NCBI GenBank assembly: GCA_021432635.1
Contig: MU270033.1
Location: 328,649 to 392,648 of the forward strand
Origin: Thozetella sp. PMI_491
Lineage: Eukaryota > Ascomycota > Sordariomycetes > Chaetosphaeriales > Chaetosphaeriaceae
Direction: 5' to 3'
DNA length: 64,000 bases
Shown here piece after piece: positions 48,901 to 59,152 of the stretch. The notes under the pieces are model-generated. The model had not been told where the DNA came from, made no database searches, and worked only from the letters and a program-made list of their open reading frames with translations. The position numbers and the translations under genes were made by a program. The first letter of the stretch is position 1. Every line of letters begins with the position of its first letter.

Positions 48901-50324
48901 AAGACCCCAACGATTACTTCTCGCCCCTCCGCGCAGCCTGCGTCGGCGGCCACGAGGACATCATAGACTACTTGGTGGCGCAGGGTGCGGATGTCGCCCA
49001 TACGTGGCACGGGTCTCCTCTCGCACTGGACCTGATCAAGTGTTGTGAGGCGGCCCCTTGGCTGCCTCGGATACTAAAAACTATGGCTAGCCGTGGTATG
49101 GACATCAACCAAGCTGCGCCAGACGGCAACAGGCCACTCGCCTGGACGAGAAATACGGCAGTGCTACGGACGCTGTGCGAGCTCGGGGCAGACGTGAACG
49201 CCAGGCACCGGAGGGACCAGAACACGGCCATCTTCCTTCATAGCGACCTAGAGGGCGTTCAGATCCTGCTCGAGTTCGGGGCGTCGGTCGACCTCCAAAA
49301 CGCTCTAGGAGACACCGTCCTACACCGGGCCGCAAAGCTGGACCCGAACGTCCTGCGCCTCGTTGTCGAAAAAGGGTGCCCCATCGATGCCCAGAACGTG
49401 CTAGGCGAAACACCGATATTCAACATGTATAACATAGAGTGCCTCGCCTTCTTAGCAGCCCGCGGCGCCGATTTTTCCGTGGTGGACCGGAGGGGCCGGA
49501 ATCCTCTCCACCACGCCGCCGGCGCCGAGCACATCGACTTTCTCGTCGAGCGCGGCGTCGACGTCAACCAAGCCGACGAGTCCGGGAACACCCCGCTACA
49601 CGCAGCCCGCGCCATGGAGACGGTGGAGGCGCTCCTGAAGCACGGGGCGCGCGTGGACGCGCGCGAGAAGCACGGCAGGACGCCCCTCATGGACCTCGTC
49701 CTGCGCAACCGGCGGCCGGAGGGCCACGCCGTGACGCGGGTGCTGCTGCAGCACGGCGCCGATGTCAATGCCGCGGACGAGCGTGGGCGCACGGCGCTGC
49801 ACGAGCTCGTCGCCATCATGGGCGACCACCTCGTGCCCACGCTGCGGGCCTTTGTGAGCATGGCGCGCGAGTTCCAGCTCAACGCCAACGCCAGGGACCA
49901 CCAGGGCAACACGCCGCTGCACGTCTTCTTCAGCACGCCCCGAGCGCAGATCTCGGCGGCGCTGCCGGGCGTGAAGCCCGGGAGAGGGGTGTCCCTGCCG
50001 CTGCGGGCGGCGGCGCGGCGGGAGGTGGTGGAGCTGCTGGTAGACGCGGGAGCCGACTTGGCGGCAACCAACGCGAGCGGCCGGACCGTGCTCCACGAGG
50101 CGTGCGCCTGCGCGCTGGAGACAGGAGGCGTCCAAGCCACGCGGCTGCGCACCGAAGCGGATACCACGCTTGCGACCAAGCTGCTAATTACAAGGGGCGG
50201 AGATGTGCGCTGCAAGGACGCAGACGGCAACACGCCGCTGGATCTGTGCCAGAAGGAGGACATTCGCCAGAGGCTGATAGCCTTCGCCGATGGCGAGGCC
50301 TCAGCAAGCGTCGGCCGACGCTAA
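45982..50324 (+). CDS. NLR-like receptor: NWD N-domain, NACHT, ankyrin repeats
   Basis: Two exons, 45982-46360 and 46417-50324 (intron 56 bases), give 1428 residues. Residues 1-96 are basic then Ser/Ala-rich and disordered. From about 97 (LWDQAYAQL) to 330 runs the NWD-type N-terminal domain of fungal NACHT proteins (DIIRLGLEHM, LAEQADNLIAAVIWSKDWIG, MRWYHELEVLL). A charged coiled coil (330-400) leads to the NACHT NTPase: Walker A VSADPGCGKS (445-454) and Walker B VIFVLDALDEC (538-548), both intact, with the sensor block LLTSRPYEG. From about 960 to the end are ankyrin repeats (NTPLHAARAMETVEALLKHG type). STAND proteins of this layout mediate non-self recognition and programmed death in fungi. 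Ligand and output are unknown here, and the repeats are diverged from one another. Confidence 0.93.
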
Positions 50325-50782
50325 AGAAGGCTGAGGCACGGGCCGATATCTCGAACCCACGGGGCTTACGTGGACGGCCGACGAAACCTCATCTCCTTCT
50401 AATGCTTGAGTCAAGCATAGGCCCCACGCCAAGAAGGAAAAAAAAAGTATGGACCTTAAGTTGACTAGGGTCTTTGAATTTAGTCATGCTATCCCGCTGG
50501 GTTAATTATCATCCCGAGTATGCAGCAGGCGTATTCGTCATTAGCGCTGAGATCCAAGAAAGGGAAAAAAAAAAAAAAAAAAAGGCGTAGTCTCCAGCTG
50601 GTATCGTGCGTCCTGGCCATGCCAGTTCCTCAATCGCCCATAGTGTACAGTATACAGTTCCCGTTCCCGGGGTCCCAGTCGTTTGTTTGTTCGCCAGGTC
50701 ATGAATCGCAAACCCCCCTTTTATCCGCAGCCTGTTGACGCCAGTCCCCCCACCCGATGAAATACGCCATGCAGCTAAGCTC
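50325..50782. other. Convergent 3' region
   Basis: 458 bases between the NLR (+) and DUF5672 (-) stops. It contains an A19 run at 50565-50583; nothing else was seen. Confidence 0.5.
50565..50583. repeat. A19 homopolymer
   Basis: Run of 19 A between two convergent genes. It is probably slippage-prone spacer sequence. A retroposed poly(A) tail was considered, but no element precedes it. Confidence 0.85.
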
Positions 50783-51771
50783 CTATGACACCATCTCGAC
50801 TTCGGGGCAGTATTTCCGAATGTCGTCCATGCGGTCCTTCTGCCAATACCGCGGCTTATGGAAGCCGAGAGGCGCGTCGTACCAGATAGTCTCTACCGAG
50901 AAGCGCATAGCGACGTCGTCGGGTGGCAACTTCGGGTAGCCAAGTTCCGTCATCTTCCTGTAGAACCACTGGTCCTCGATGGACATGGCGACCTCGCCCT
51001 TCATGGCATCTTCGTCAAAGTTGTTGGTGTTGATGATGTCGAGCATCAGCTTTGGGTTGCGCACCGACAGGCCGCCGTTGTAGCCCCTCGCCTTGCCGTG
51101 GCCCAGAGGGGCGCCGATAAAGTCCCACTCGAGGAAGTCGTCCACCGTCTGGTTGGAGTTGCTGCAGATGATGCTGTCCATCTGGAACAGCAGGATGCGA
51201 TTCGCCGACTGCAGCTGCTCCCAGAGGAAGGGCCGCGTCAAGAAGACAGACACGTATACCCAGTTGAGGAACAGGGTGTCGGCGGGGATGAAGCCGACGC
51301 TGATGCGCCCCTCCTTGACGGCGCGACGGAAGGGCGCCGAAGCCGGCATGGTCCAGTTCGCCTCCATCGTGTACAAGATTAGGTGCCACGAAGGGCCCAG
51401 CACCGACGAGAAATGCAGCACCAGGGGGATGAGATTATCCTGGATGCGCGTCTCGACGATGACGGCGACCTTTTCGCCGAGGGGAGGCTTGGGCGCTATG
51501 TTGGCCACCGAGAAATCGTCCGTCTCGAGCGAGACACCGGTGCCCTGCTGGCCATGCTACCACCACCCGGCAGTTTAGTTGGGAGCTCGACGTCGACGTC
51601 ATTCGCGGAGAAACACCCAGCACTTACCCACTTGGCCAGCGAGTCGTTGATAGCGGAAGGGTACGTCGCCGACAAGAACCACAACGTCAGGACGGTGCCG
51701 AAGATGCAAGTGGCGGCCAGCACGACGCGCATCGCACGCTGGTTCGACGGGAACCATCTTGGCGTCGACAT
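50783..51771 (-). CDS. DUF5672 type II membrane protein, glycosyltransferase-like
   Basis: Two exons, 51771-51628 and 51556-50783 (intron 71 bases, phase 0), give 305 residues. A short basic N-terminus is followed by one membrane span at about residues 15-36 (VVLAATCIFGTVLTLWFLSA), so a Golgi/ER type II topology is likely. The lumenal domain shows DUF5672 features: VAVIVETRIQDNLIPLVLHF, WHLILYT, ILLFQMDSIICSNS and FLEWDFIGAPL with RGYNGGLSVRNP. The D-S pair in FQMDS resembles a nucleotide-sugar/metal site of GT-A-fold enzymes. Sugar donor and acceptor are unknown. The first exon was placed by the membrane anchor and by frame continuity across the splice (SLAKW to HGQQGTG). The gene precedes the GH1 gene on the same strand, 1.3 kb away. 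Confidence 0.85.
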
Positions 51772-53077
51772 TGTAAGTGTGGGCCCGGCGCGGAGGAGGC
51801 GAGGAGAAACCGGGATCGAGGCCGGAGCTGCTACGCGGGCGTGGGCGTGGGCGAGCAACGGCGTCGCCGGGGCATGGTATCACGGCACAAGGAGAAAGGG
51901 AGAGAAGCACGATCGGGGGAGGGCGAGAGCGTGACTTGGCGCAACCGAGGCGCGAGGGATGAATGATATACTACCCAAAAGACTAAAAGGGACAAGAGAG
52001 GGGAAGACCCGTCTGGGGGGTGCAGTGACGTGGAGCCGCGAAACAGTCGGGCTAGGCAGGGGGATGGACGGACTGGACAGGCCTTGGAACAAGGCTCCTA
52101 CCTCTTCGTCCATGTGCCAGGCCATGCGCATGGTGGTGGATTGTATGCGCGGCCGCCGGTTGAACCTTGCCAAGTTTGGGGCTAACAAGGCTTTCTTCCC
52201 CCTCCCCCCTCCGGGCCCGGGGGCAAGCTCCCAATTTCGCGGACAAGCTCTGCTGGGTACTTCGCGCAAACTATCCAATAACTACCGGCCGACGGGCTAG
52301 CAGCGATTGGAGTGGGCACGCTTGAGTAAAAGAGCTCAAAAAGGGGCGGGGGGTGTGGCGGGGGAAGGCCGGGGCCTAACCGCCTGTCGTTGCATGGCGA
52401 TGTCGAGGGGGAGTGTCCCTATTCTCGGCTCGGTGGGCGAATCATTCAAGCGATGGCGAATCGTTTCAAAGTGCTGCCGTCCCTAGTGACTCCCCCGAGC
52501 CCCCCGAGCCCCCCCCCTCCTCCTCCCCCGGCCTCCGCACAAACAGGGCCTAATTTCTAGGCCCGAGCGTCTATACCTTGGATACTTCCCGCAAGAAGAA
52601 AGAACGGCGAAAGTGCTACGCATCATTGGTGCATCGCTCCAGGGTTGCGCCCGGGTATGCAGCGGCCACCAGCGGCCAGTCCAGGCTAGCGCACGAACCC
52701 CGACTAGCTGCAAATGGCCCAAACAGGGCAGCCAATTTCATTTGCTTCGGCCGTATTCTTCCTTTGATTCGAGTGCAGGAGCATGTGAACAGCTTTCCCC
52801 GAGCATGTGAGCCGAGCCTGCAGCACCTCTCGTTTCTATTTTGCTCCCCTACCCTTTCCAGATAATCTCTGCGACTTCTCCAATTGGCTTTCGGGTCAGC
52901 ACGTCACACAACGCCTCTTCATCCATGCAGATCTCGCAGACGCGCATGAGGGCGACGCCCACCGCGCCTTTCTCGATCACCTAGCAACCAAGATCACCGT
53001 CCGCCGGGTCCTCTTCCGAATCCAACACCATGGGTTTGATTAACGCAGCGTCCCGCTAGAAGGCACCGCTTCTCTGT
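51772..53077. other. Intergenic with C-rich simple sequence
   Basis: 1306 bases: the DUF5672 promoter, then a C-rich low-complexity tract at 52490-52535 (CCCCCGAGC-type units and CTC steps), then the GH1 3' end. No gene with recognisable homology. Confidence 0.5.
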
Positions 53078-54853
53078 TTAATTCTTTCTCCTTTGACTCC
53101 CACAGCCACCGCTCCCGATGTGCCTCTCGAAAAAGTCCACAAGGTCAAAGAAGCTTCTCTTGTACGTACGTGCAAACACCTCGTCTGTCCGGTTCACCAC
53201 CTGCAGCCCGAACTGGTCCACGAAGCTACCCCACTCGTTGTTGTCGGTTGCAGCCCATGCGATCGCCCCCATGACCTTGACCCCGTCCTCGTGGATGGCC
53301 GCGAGCACCTCCTGCAAAAAGGCCTCGTAGTATATCGACCGCTCCAGGTCGAACCGCTGCTGGTCAAGCGTCTTGCGGGCTTCGTTGAGCACGGGGAAGC
53401 CAAACTCGCTCACCACGATTCCGCCCGCCGGCCGGTACACGTCCCATATGTATTTGAGCTGCTGCCGCATGTACTGGGGGGTGATGTAGACATAGGAATT
53501 CGATGCATCTCCGCTGAGCCATCCATCCCCCTGGACGTTGGACAGCTCTACGCAAAACGGGAACGCCGGATGGGACGGATTACCCACGCATTGGTCGATG
53601 CCCCCAGGCAGAGCGGTCGCGAACTGGGCAGTATAGTGGTCAAGGGCAAAGAAGTCCACGGTTCCGTTGAGGCGCTCCATCTGCGCCTGCGTCAGCGGCG
53701 TCAGTCTCGCTCCCAGCGTCGTCAGCGCCGAGTCCGGGATCTGCTGCCCCAGGAGCAGCGGGTTCCCCATGATTCCAAAGACGATCTCTTGGTACCGCAG
53801 GGCGGCATCGACGTCGCTTGCGTTGCTCGGCCCGTGGAGGGGGTAGGCAAGGTTGTTGGCAAACTTCATGCTGAGCCGCCCGGTGCCCTCGAGCTCTTCC
53901 TTGTACCAGTGATAGACCTCAGCGTGGGCGATCGCCATGCGCGTCAGGGTGTTGTAGTCTTTGAACAGGTATGTGAAGCCGATGTTAGCCTCGTTGAACG
54001 TTATCCAGATGGGCACGCGGTCGCCATAGTGGGCGATGACCACTTTTGCATAGTAGACGAAGTCGTCAATCATGCTATCATTCGTCAGGTCCACAAGCAT
54101 GGGTGTATCGAAGTGCCAGAGCGTGACGATTGGGGTGATGCCGTACTCTAGGCACGTATTAATAAGGTCGTCGTAGTGGCCAATGGCCTCTAGGTTGACC
54201 GGGGAGTTTGCGACACCAAAAGGAAGAATGCGTGACCATGATATGGAGAAGGAATAGTGCGGCACGCCCATGGCTGCGATTCTTGCTATATCCTGTTTAT
54301 ACAGGTAATAGTTCATGGCATTGGTCACCCCATCGCTAGTACCGTCAGTGTTTGGCAGTGATCCCAGTCGGTCAACATCGGGGGCAGGCCCCCGTCCTTC
54401 CGCCTGGAGGGCCCCTTCTACCTGCCAGGCGCTACTCGCGACGCCCCATAGGAAGTCGTCGGGGAGCGTATAGTCTCCAGAAGGCGCAAGCAGAGGTAGA
54501 GGGGGCGGAAAGACAAGCTCAGAGGAGGCCACCGGTGTTGGCTCTACAGTGGTGGTGAACGGAAGCGTGCTGGACGACCAGGTAAGATTTGCTTTGGCCC
54601 AGAGCGCGTTGTATGCACTCTGGCCGTAGGTACCATCGTTGACGGAGGTGGCGTCGGGACTGTACGAGTAAGTTGTGTAAGTCACGGCTGCCGGAAGCAA
54701 CGTTGACGCTTGCGAGAAGGCTGGGCCGGGAGCTTGCTCCAGAACTAGGGGACTTGGCAGCGGTGTGGCGTAGCGTTCACGGCCTGTTAGAGTGTAAGTG
54801 AAAGCACAACTACGCGAGGAGAAGGCCAACACTATGAGCAAAAGGGGCGCCAT
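53078..54853 (-). CDS. Secreted GH1 beta-glucosidase-like enzyme
   Basis: Single exon, 591 residues. Signal peptide at about 1-17 (MAPLLLIVLAFSSRSCA). An extension of about 110 residues rich in Thr/Ser/Pro precedes the GH1 barrel, which starts at DDFLWGVASSAWQVEGA. The acid/base is Glu288 (WITFNEANIG) and the nucleophile Glu483 (VVSEFGFPV). Most GH1 enzymes read ENG at the nucleophile, so EFG is unusual. MNYYLYKQDIARIAAMGV, YSFSISWSRILP and WHFDTPM are standard GH1 blocks. Such enzymes hydrolyse beta-glucosides; substrate is unknown, and the extracellular location is inferred from the signal peptide. Several NxT/S sites fit secretion. A TATA-like box lies about 70 bases upstream. Confidence 0.9.
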   Translation of the reverse strand: MAPLLLIVLAFSSRSCAFTYTLTGRERYATPLPSPLVLEQAPGPAFSQASTLLPAAVTYTTYSYSPDATSVNDGTYGQSAYNALWAKANLTWSSSTLPFTTTVEPTPVASSELVFPPPLPLLAPSGDYTLPDDFLWGVASSAWQVEGALQAEGRGPAPDVDRLGSLPNTDGTSDGVTNAMNYYLYKQDIARIAAMGVPHYSFSISWSRILPFGVANSPVNLEAIGHYDDLINTCLEYGITPIVTLWHFDTPMLVDLTNDSMIDDFVYYAKVVIAHYGDRVPIWITFNEANIGFTYLFKDYNTLTRMAIAHAEVYHWYKEELEGTGRLSMKFANNLAYPLHGPSNASDVDAALRYQEIVFGIMGNPLLLGQQIPDSALTTLGARLTPLTQAQMERLNGTVDFFALDHYTAQFATALPGGIDQCVGNPSHPAFPFCVELSNVQGDGWLSGDASNSYVYITPQYMRQQLKYIWDVYRPAGGIVVSEFGFPVLNEARKTLDQQRFDLERSIYYEAFLQEVLAAIHEDGVKVMGAIAWAATDNNEWGSFVDQFGLQVVNRTDEVFARTYKRSFFDLVDFFERHIGSGGCGSQRRKN

Positions 54854-54923
54854 GGTGTCACAACCCGGAAGATTCTATGGCCATAAAGAGCACTGCTACG
54901 TAGATCTGGGCTCCTGCCGTTGG

Positions 54924-54931
54924 AATTTATA
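54924..54931 (-). promoter_or_regulatory. TATA-like box of the GH1 gene
   Basis: Reads TATAAATT on the minus strand, 71 bases before the GH1 start codon. Confidence 0.5.
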
Positions 54932-55951
54932 GACCGGAGCATAGACATGAAGCTATATTCCGTATTCCGCGGCTCGGTAACTATCGGGGAGCGGGGAGAT
55001 AAGTATTTGGCTAGCTCAACTTGGTTCTGAGAAGCATCCCTCATCCGGAGCTTTCTGGAGCATGCAACCGTTGCATTGCTATGAATCTCCAAGTGTCTAA
55101 TAGGTGGCTTACCTCCGGTACTTTCGTTGGAATACCACCTTGTGGGGCCCCACGTTTTCGGCTCGGTACTTGGATTGTCTCCGTTCTTGGGCAACATTTG
55201 ACCTAGTTCCGAACCGAAGGAGCCAAGGCCGCGCCGGCCTCTTCTCCAGCATAAAGTGCCATTTGGAGCCACTAACATCCCCGATTTCTTGTTAAGCCTT
55301 AGTGCCGCCGGGTCGGGTCGACTATCGGCCATATGAGGCATCCTTGCATGGTAGCCATTATGGTGCTCCCAAACCGGGTCTGTATTAGGACACCATGTAT
55401 ATCTAGTGGTTACAAGTCAGCCGTGTGGCCATGAGTATGTCATGGCTTGGAAATGAAGGCCACTGATAGCCACCGGACAAATTTCTAGGAAACTTTGTAT
55501 ATGATACGTCGTAATTGTCACATTCTGTCTCCGAAGCCAAGCCCCGTTAGAGTAGCTCTCATTTTGTGCAATTTCTATCGACAACATTGTGGTCCTTGTC
55601 AAGAACCTTACCTTCGGAGGATATCAAGTCTTGGCTACCATTTGTTGATCCCCCTTTATTTTCACTAGGATTCATCATCGATCCACTAACTAGCTATCTC
55701 GGAAGGGGTAAGGCAGTCAGTGTTATGGAAAACTCCGAGTCATGACGTCCACTGAACTCTAGTGTGTCTCAACAGACACTTAAGCGTACATCACTGAGCT
55801 TGGATCGATGCGATGCCAATCTCATGAAATCATAGCGATTACCACTATAGAGTGATGATTCACTTGTGTGATCGTGCTTCATCCGCATTACGGGCCGATA
55901 GAGGTAGCCCAATGGTCGCAGAGGACGGACAGAGAATCGTCTCTCTGTAAG

Positions 55952-55959
55952 TATATATA
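55952..55959 (+). promoter_or_regulatory. TATA-like box of the CHZ-like gene
   Basis: TATATATA about 113 bases before ATG 56072, suiting a short leader. Confidence 0.5.
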
Positions 55960-56071
55960 GAGCGACTGCTGCTCTCTCACAGGCTACAGGACGTGCGTCA
56001 ACAACAATTGATTATTCGAATTCCCTAAGTACATTTATAACCAACAAACTACTGATTTCAACCCTTTCGCA

Positions 56072-56475
56072 ATGTCTCACGCATCGCCCGCACTTACTGG
56101 CAAGAAGTCTGGAGACGCGCTCCCTAGCGAAGCTCCATCCGGCCAGGTTTATGATTCCTCGTACAAAACGAAGCAGTCGGAGCCGATCCCAGTCGTGGAT
56201 GACACTGCTCAAGTGGAAGACGGAGTGGGGCCTGAGATGGCGGATTCTGATGAGCAACTTGGTAGGTGCCAGATCCCCAACTTGATAGCTTGTCTGCCTA
56301 GCCAGCTTGTCGTTTGAGAATCCTTATCATAGTAGCAATAGTTTAATATGTGCTAATTCAAGCGCTCGGTTTAGCCCAGGATGATATGGACGCTATCGAT
56401 AAGGGCAACATCATTGAAGACCGGACACGCGGGGCCAAGCCGACAGGTTCCTACTCGGAAGGACAGGAGGAATGA
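56072..56475 (+). CDS. Small CHZ-motif protein (histone-chaperone-like)
   Basis: Two exons, 56072-56261 and 56375-56475 (intron 113 bases, phase 1), give 96 residues. The protein is hydrophilic and acidic, probably disordered. The tail MDAIDKGNIIEDRTRGAKP resembles the CHZ motif of the yeast H2A.Z/H2B chaperone Chz1 (D-I-x-x-x-NII-x-x-RTRG). The match is short, so a chaperone role is tentative; similar small Sordariomycete proteins usually stay 'hypothetical'. Residues 8-40 (LTGKKSGDALPSEAPSG and on) are the other region that looks constrained. A TATA-like box lies 113 bases upstream. The splice is needed to reach the motif: without it the frame runs on into intron sequence and loses it. Confidence 0.75.
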
Positions 56476-57021
56476 TTCCGGTACCTCTGTGCTAAGTGAA
56501 GACACCTATAGAATCGCCATCGCATCCAAATTGAAGTTCCATAGTGCCTTGTGGTGGTTGAGTAGGTTATTGCGACTCGTGGCCATCAGTGTGAAAGAGA
56601 GGAACCGATGTCCCTTTTACTCTATTCAAACTAGCCCATCTTAACAATATTGAGATCAGTCCTCCCAATCCACCTTGTGATGCATTGTGACTGGCTCTAG
56701 TATTTTGAGCTTGGTAGTCTCGCATACCGATGACGAATGATACCGACGAAGAACATGAATGATATGGATTCGTTCTCCAGATTGCGAATCCAGCTCTAGC
56801 AGTGTGCCTGTCCCTTTCTTCCTGTCTTCCTGTCTTCGGCATATAATCGTAGCCTCGTGATGTGCTCTTCTCTTTCAATAACCCTGTTTAGACACGCACG
56901 CACACACTTGCATGAACTATCGCTGTCTCTGTATCTGTCATCGCAGAGTAGAGCTCGTATCTCCCCGACCCCTGGTCCGTCCTTCTCCTCCACCCGATCT
57001 TAACAGAACCGCAAACTACAC
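56476..57021. other. Convergent 3' region
   Basis: 546 bases between the CHZ-like gene (+) and hymA (-). Only 3' untranslated sequence is expected; no feature recognised. Confidence 0.5.
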
Positions 57022-58337
57022 CTAGCGATGCGGCGGTACTGGCACGGGCGGCATGTTTTTGATTTGCTTGATGAGGAATTCGCGTTCGTCTATGAACTGC
57101 TCATCCTCATGGCGTTCCTCCAGGAAGTGGGACAAGAAGTTGAGCAGCTTCTCCCGGTTCATAAGCAGGATCTTCTGGACAGGTACCGACTTGTGCGGGT
57201 TGGCCACAAACACCTTGAAGACGTGAAATCCTTCGTATTGCACCATCTTGCGGTCATCCCGGAGGAGGTTCATGCAGATCTTGAGGTGCTCTCCACGGTC
57301 GACGTAGGCGGTCATGACATTGTAATTAGATCGGTCTAGCAGGATCTCGCCCAGGAGCTTGATCGACTGCCGCTTCGTAACGTAGCTCTTGGACTGAACA
57401 AGTATGTTGTTGTACTTGTCGAAGAAGAGTTCGAAGTTGACCATGAGGTATCTGGGGACCAGCTCTTTGTGTTTCGTGAGTAATTCCTACGGAAAAGCTC
57501 CGTTAGCGGGGGGGTCAACAAGTGCCAGGAGGATTGGGGCAGCTGTACCCGAAAGGTCGTGAATGCATCTGCAGCGACCTCGAAGGAGCTCTTGTCGATC
57601 CAGTCAAAGAACTCCCAGAAGATACCCCGACCGCTCTGCGGCCGGTCTCTGTCTATGCCGCCCACCCCTCTAGAGCTTGAGCCGGGTTCGTCCCCATCGT
57701 CGAAGAGGATGATGGCGGCGGCGGCCTCATGCTTGAGAATCTCTCGCAGGACAGAGCCGGCAAAGGTGGCGCTCTCTTTGGCCTCATATCCCCTGCATAA
57801 CTCTACTAGCACCTGCGGGCGCTTCTCGACCACGTAGGCGAGCGCAAGGGGTTCGCTGTTTGGCGGAGCGGTTGGCGGCCGGAAGCGGAACGTGTATGAG
57901 AAGATGACCTGGGTGTCTTTTCGGGATTCGAAAGGGAGCTTCGAGAGATGTGTTGCGAGGAGAAGGAGGAGATCTTCTTCGATTATTCCCGTCACCAATT
58001 GATAGATCTGCTCGGGGCTTGAGTCGGCTTCTACAGGGTCGTCAGTCTGGCCTTTGGCCGATGCAAGCAGGGCGGCTAAGAGCCAAGGCGGCGGGCGGGG
58101 CGGGGCGGAGCGATCTACCTTGCGTTCCTTGCAAGATCGCCTTCATCTGCGAGAGGATCTTGGCCAGTTCTTCGGCCTGCAGGCTGGGGGTCAACCTCGA
58201 GCATAAGGCGAGAGGAGCGCTTTGTTTACCTTGGCGGCAGCGGTCGGGCCTTCGAGCTTGGTGACGAGTTCTCTCGCTTGCCTAGGCAGCTCGGACGCAT
58301 TGGTCCTTGTTCTGGCCCTTCCGAAGAAGAACGACAT
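57022..58337 (-). CDS. hymA: HymA/Mo25 scaffold protein
   Basis: Four exons, 58337-58230, 58176-58119, 58030-57549 and 57486-57022, give 370 residues. The N-terminus is MSFFFGRARTRTNASELPRQ. Family blocks are AEELAKILSQMKAILQGT, FWEFFDWIDKSSFEVAADAF, ELLTKHKELV, FFDKYNNILVQSKSYVTKRQ and LLGEILLDRSNYNVM. Mo25 proteins are helical-repeat adaptors that bind and activate GCK/STE20-type kinases. The Aspergillus homologue hymA is needed for conidiophore development, and related proteins act in the polarity and cell-separation kinase network. Introns are 53, 88 and 62 bases. The acceptor of intron 1 was set at CTGCAG so that AEELAKI is in frame. It is divergent from the isoleucyl-tRNA synthetase gene. 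Confidence 0.93.
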
Positions 58338-59152
58338 GATGGAGGGGGATTCGTATTACTCGGCGGGTGTGGTGTTGGGTTGGGGAGACGCAAGGATGAA
58401 CCGGGGGAATATGGGCGTCGGCGCGACGTTCGAGATGAATGTTTCTACTCGTCTGAAGAGCGCGCGCAAAGTCCCTTTCCTTCCGTGTCCTCAGTGGCCT
58501 GTTCCCATCTCAGGTGAACAAGCCGCCTCAATCGTCCGTCGGCTGCGGGAGCAGGTGGTGTCGGGGACAGGGTTGTGCAGAGCGCAGTCGGCACGTCAGA
58601 ATTCGGCTGCGGGGGATGCTTTTGTTATGACTTCAGCTCGTTGCTGTTTTGGCTCTCCTGGCACAGGGGACAGGGGCAACCTGGCGCTAAAGGGTTGGAG
58701 ATACAGGGCCCCGGGCCTATCACACCCCTGTAGCTCGCGGATCGGGCGTTACAAAGGGTTTGGCATTGCTGTTGTGTCAATATCCGGATCGAATGACTCC
58801 CTGCGCCAATTTGTTAGCGGCCATCCAAGGTCCCGGATCAAACACTAACAGATACTTTCTCTCCCCTTGGCATAAATACCTGCGGATTGGGCTGCAAGGC
58901 TATCTGCGCGAGGGCCAATCGCACCGACCCCGCAGTGTGGTTTGAGCAACCCCGCCATCGAGAGGCGGGACAAATTTGAAGCCTTGTTAGAGTCATCCCA
59001 CAGAGTTGCTCTGCAGTGAGTCACGGTGACAGTGCATAAAAACAATAGGAAGGACCGGCTTTCCCACCCTAACCAGAAAAACTCGGCAAACCGCAACCAT
59101 ATCCCTTTCTGCAACGTGGGCCACCAGCAGCTGGTCTTGAAGCTCGCCCACC
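58338..59152. other. Divergent promoter between hymA and IleRS
   Basis: 815 bases between two divergent starts. No extra gene; A+C-rich leader precedes the IleRS ATG. Confidence 0.5.

Larger units (their letters stand above)
54854..56071. other. Divergent region between GH1 and the CHZ-like gene
   Basis: 1218 bases, A+T-rich in 55350-56000. It holds promoters for both divergent genes (TATA-like boxes listed). No exon was recognised; an open frame at 54832-55341 on the minus strand lacks family features. Confidence 0.5.

Noticed and set aside
50565-50583. A19 run as the tail of a retroposed copy
   Set aside because: No processed-gene sequence or target duplication flanks it.
53093-54151. 352-codon plus-strand ORF under the GH1 gene
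   Set aside because: Antisense shadow; the minus strand carries both GH1 catalytic motifs.
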